From the NCBI GenBank assembly GCA_036274635.1, contig DASUFI010000339.1:1-8227 (forward strand): 8,227 nucleotides of DNA, read 5' to 3'. Position 1 is the first letter of the stretch; each line of letters starts with the position of its first letter. The notes under the pieces were generated by a model. That model made no database searches. It was given only the letters and a program-made list of their open reading frames with translations, and had not been told where the DNA came from. A program made the position numbers and the translations under genes. Shown piece by piece: positions 5,820 to 8,227 of the stretch. The stretch is from DASUFI01 sp036274635 (GTDB lineage Bacteria; Planctomycetota; B15-G4).

Positions 5820-8227
5820 ATGCCCCGGCCGCCGCGCCAGGCCCTGCTGCCCCTCGCGCTGCTCGTGCTCCTGCCGCTCGCGCTGCTGGCGCCGGCGCTG
5901 GCGCCCGGCCACGCCCTGCTGTCGGTCAGCCCCGAGCAACTCTCGCCCTGGCGCGCGGGCGTGGCACCCGAGCGGCTGGCTGAGCTGCGCCAGGAGTCCC
6001 GGCCGCTGGCGGCGGACAAGACGCTCATGTTCGAGCCGCAGCTGCGGGTCGCGCAGCCGCGGCTGCTCTCGGGCGAGGCGCCACTGTGGAACCCGGACAA
6101 CCTGTGCGGCGTCCCGCTGCTGGCGCAGGCCGTGCACGGCGTGCTCTCGCCCCCGCTGCTGCTGGCTGCTCTGCTGGGGCCGACGCGCGCCTGGGCCTGG
6201 GTGGCGGCGCTGCAGGTCGCGGTGGCGGGCCTGCTCATGTACGCGCTGGCCCGCGAGTACGGGCTGGGACGGCTGGCCGCGCTGCTGGGCGGCCTGACCT
6301 TCGCGTGGTGCGGCTTCCTCGCGGTGCGGCTCGACTATTACCAGATCCAGGGCGCCTCGGTGTGGCTGCCGGCGGGCCTGCTGGGAGTGGAGCGTGCCTT
6401 CCGTGGAGCGCGCTGGAGCGCGGCGGCGCTGCTGGGCGCGGGTGTCGGGCTCTCGCTGCTGGCGGGCTTCCCGCAGTCGAGCGTGTTCATGCTGTACGTC
6501 GCGGCGGGGCTCACGGGCTGCCGGCTGCTCGCCGCGCTCCGCTCGGGCGGACCGCGCGGCCCGGGCTTCATGGCCGCGGCCTCCTGCGCGGGCGGCCTGG
6601 CCTTGGGGCTGGCGCTCGGCGCACCGCAGCTGCTGCCCTCGGCCGAGCTCGCCGCCAGCCCGGACTGCAGCCGCCACGAGGATCCGCCCGAGGCCGTGGC
6701 GGCCCAGGCGATGAAACCCGCTGCGCTTGCGGCGGCCGTGGTGCCCGACCTCTTCGGCCAGCCGGGCGACCTCGCAGGCCACGCGCTGCCACACCTGCGC
6801 GAGCTGGGCGTGCTGCGGCGGCTGCTGGACAAGCCCAGCAGCAACTGGGTCGAGACGACGAGCAGCATCGGACTCCCGTCGCTGCTGCTGGCACTGCTCG
6901 GGCTGGCGTCCGCGCGACGCGGCGCGCGCGTGGCCGGCGCGCTGTTCCTCGGCGGCGCGCTGCTCGCGATCGACACGCCGTTGCTGCCGTGGGTGCTGCG
7001 CCTGCCGGGCCTCGGCGCCGGCGATCCGCGGCGCTTCGTGCTGCTCTTCGCGGTCGGCGGCGCGCTGCTGGCGGGCTTCGGGCTGCAGCGGTTGCTCGAC
7101 GACGGACCGCCGCGCTGGTACCTGCGCAGCCTGGCCGTCATCGTGGCCCTGCTCGTGCTGGCCTGGGGCGCGTCCGTCGCGCTGTCCGGCCCGTCCTGGG
7201 TCGATGCGGTGGCTCCGCGGCTGGCCGCGGGCGCCGGGCTGCCGGAGCCCGAAGTGCGAGCGCAATCGGACGAGCTGCTGCTCGACCTCGGGCTGCTGCG
7301 GGCGGCTCTGGGGCGCACCGCGGTGCTCGCCGTGATCGCGGGCGGTGCCGTCCTCCTTGCGACGCGGCGGCGGAGCCTGGCCGCGACGGCGCTGGTGATC
7401 GCCGCGGCCGCCGACCTGCTCGGCTTCGCCGCGCGCGCCGCCACCATCCTGCCCGTGCCGGACGTCTCGCGCGAGCCGCCGGGCCTCGCCCTCCTGCGCG
7501 ACGAGGAGGGCGGACGCCTCGAGCGCTTCATCGCTGGCGACCGGAGCGCGGTTCTCGAGTACCCGCTGCCGCCCGACACGGGCCTGCCCGCCGGAGTGCA
7601 CGACCTGTCCGGCTACATCACCTTGTCGCCGCGGCGCGTCGAGGCCCTGCACGAGAAACTGCAATCGGGCAGCGCCTGGGGCATCGGCGTGCGCGCGCTG
7701 ACCGACCCGATCGCGCTGGACTCGCCGCTGCTGGACCTCTTCGCCGCGACGCGCGTTGTCGCGAACGTCCCGCTCGCGCGCGGCGGCCTCACGTTCCTGG
7801 GCCGGGCCGGCGACGCCTGGGTCTACCGCAACGACTCGGCCCTGCCGCGCGTGCGCCTCGCGCCGAGCGTGCGCCTCGTGGGCAACGAAGCCGAGGCCTC
7901 GGCGGCGCTGGACGAGGCCGGGCGCAACGTGCGCACGGAGCTGGTGGTCGAGGCGCGCGGCGAGCCGGCCTTCGAGGCCGCCGCGGTGGCGGAAGGCGAT
8001 CCCGGCAGCGTGCGCCTCGTGGTGGATGAGCCCGAGCGGATGGTGCTGGACGTCGTCGCCCTGAGGCCGGCGGTCCTGGTGGTCGCCGACAGCTACCTGC
8101 CCGGCTGGGACGCGCTCGTGGACGGCGCGCCCGCGGTCATCCGCCCTGCCGACGTCGCCTTCCGCGCCGTCGCGCTGACCGCGGGCGGCCACCGCGTGGA
8201 GCTGCTCTACCGTCCGGCCGGCTGGCG
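5820..8227 (+). CDS. YfhO-family membrane protein, probable GT-C glycosyltransferase (3' end outside window)
   Basis: The frame opens at ATG 5820 and has no stop to the last base, giving 802 complete codons. A first helix spans about 7-28. The first external loop carries Asp66 and then GEAPLWNPDNLCGVPLLAQ (85-103), the family's 'G-x-x-PLWNP...G-x-P' block near the presumed GT-C active site. Many helices follow to about 540, including FAWCGFLAV and WLPAGLL (182-188), PQLLPSAE (269-276) and AAAADLLGF. An extracytoplasmic beta-rich region then contains WVYRNDSALPRVRL (667-680) and SYLPGWDALVDG (758-769), both strong YfhO marks, ending in ELLYRPAGW. The family normally closes with one more helix, so little is missing. 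Bacillus YfhO works with CsbB and GtcA-type proteins to glycosylate teichoic acid using a polyprenyl-phosphate sugar; substrates here are unknown. No ribosome-binding site is visible. The start is chosen as the only plausible one before the first helix. Confidence 0.87.
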   Translation, partial: MPRPPRQALLPLALLVLLPLALLAPALAPGHALLSVSPEQLSPWRAGVAPERLAELRQESRPLAADKTLMFEPQLRVAQPRLLSGEAPLWNPDNLCGVPLLAQAVHGVLSPPLLLAALLGPTRAWAWVAALQVAVAGLLMYALAREYGLGRLAALLGGLTFAWCGFLAVRLDYYQIQGASVWLPAGLLGVERAFRGARWSAAALLGAGVGLSLLAGFPQSSVFMLYVAAGLTGCRLLAALRSGGPRGPGFMAAASCAGGLALGLALGAPQLLPSAELAASPDCSRHEDPPEAVAAQAMKPAALAAAVVPDLFGQPGDLAGHALPHLRELGVLRRLLDKPSSNWVETTSSIGLPSLLLALLGLASARRGARVAGALFLGGALLAIDTPLLPWVLRLPGLGAGDPRRFVLLFAVGGALLAGFGLQRLLDDGPPRWYLRSLAVIVALLVLAWGASVALSGPSWVDAVAPRLAAGAGLPEPEVRAQSDELLLDLGLLRAALGRTAVLAVIAGGAVLLATRRRSLAATALVIAAAADLLGFAARAATILPVPDVSREPPGLALLRDEEGGRLERFIAGDRSAVLEYPLPPDTGLPAGVHDLSGYITLSPRRVEALHEKLQSGSAWGIGVRALTDPIALDSPLLDLFAATRVVANVPLARGGLTFLGRAGDAWVYRNDSALPRVRLAPSVRLVGNEAEASAALDEAGRNVRTELVVEARGEPAFEAAAVAEGDPGSVRLVVDEPERMVLDVVALRPAVLVVADSYLPGWDALVDGAPAVIRPADVAFRAVALTAGGHRVELLYRPAGW

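Noticed and set aside
6086..8029. 647-codon plus-strand frame overlapping the YfhO-like gene in another phase
   Set aside because: The product is almost entirely Arg, Ala, Gly and Pro. It is a phase shadow of the membrane protein gene.
5760..8192. 810-codon open frame on the minus strand, the longest closed frame in the window
   Set aside because: It is rich in Arg, Gln, Ala and His with no helices or motifs. The opposite strand carries a coherent YfhO-family protein over the same span, which runs off the right edge and so has no stop here.

Overview
This is very GC-rich bacterial chromosome. Third codon positions are almost always G or C, and long antisense open frames mirror the real genes. 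No rRNA, tRNA, CRISPR array, insertion sequence or phage gene is visible. Nothing fixes the species. The coding style (packed genes, GTG starts, few Shine-Dalgarno sites) would suit a high-GC Gram-negative-type lineage such as Planctomycetota, Myxococcota or Acidobacteriota, but that is a guess.

Layout. (1) 1-345 is the 3' end of a family 2 glycosyltransferase of the polyprenyl-phosphate sugar synthase type. (2) 346-510 is a 165-base spacer with a possible folded RNA and a possible 15-codon leader frame. (3) 511-4526 is a four-gene plus-strand unit: an FAD-dependent flavoprotein resembling UDP-galactopyranose mutase or amine oxidases, a zinc-ribbon SAM methyltransferase, a second SAM methyltransferase, and a 295-residue membrane protein. 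Its junctions are GTGA overlaps or a one-base gap. (4) 4530-5730 is a convergent minus-strand pair, type I signal peptidase followed by a small ABC-2-permease-like membrane protein. It meets the plus-strand unit tail to tail with 3 bases between stops. (5) 5731-5819 is an 89-base divergent spacer with a perfect 8+8 inverted repeat. (6) From 5820 past the right edge runs a large YfhO-family membrane protein (probable GT-C glycosyltransferase), 802 codons visible and probably lacking only its last membrane segment.

How they may work together. The genes fit synthesis and export-side assembly of a surface glycan or glycolipid. A family 2 enzyme would load a sugar onto a polyprenyl-phosphate carrier in the cytoplasm. 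The flavoprotein and the methyltransferases would modify sugars or the glycan. The YfhO-type protein would transfer sugar from the lipid carrier outside the membrane. Families and order are read from sequence; shared pathway membership is inference.

The most notable observation is that the 295-residue membrane protein (3639-4526) aligns collinearly with the central membrane region of the big YfhO-like protein (about residues 250-537). It lacks both the N-terminal part with the presumed catalytic loop and the C-terminal extracytoplasmic domain, so it looks like a free-standing core-only relative of a GT-C enzyme encoded 1.3 kb away.
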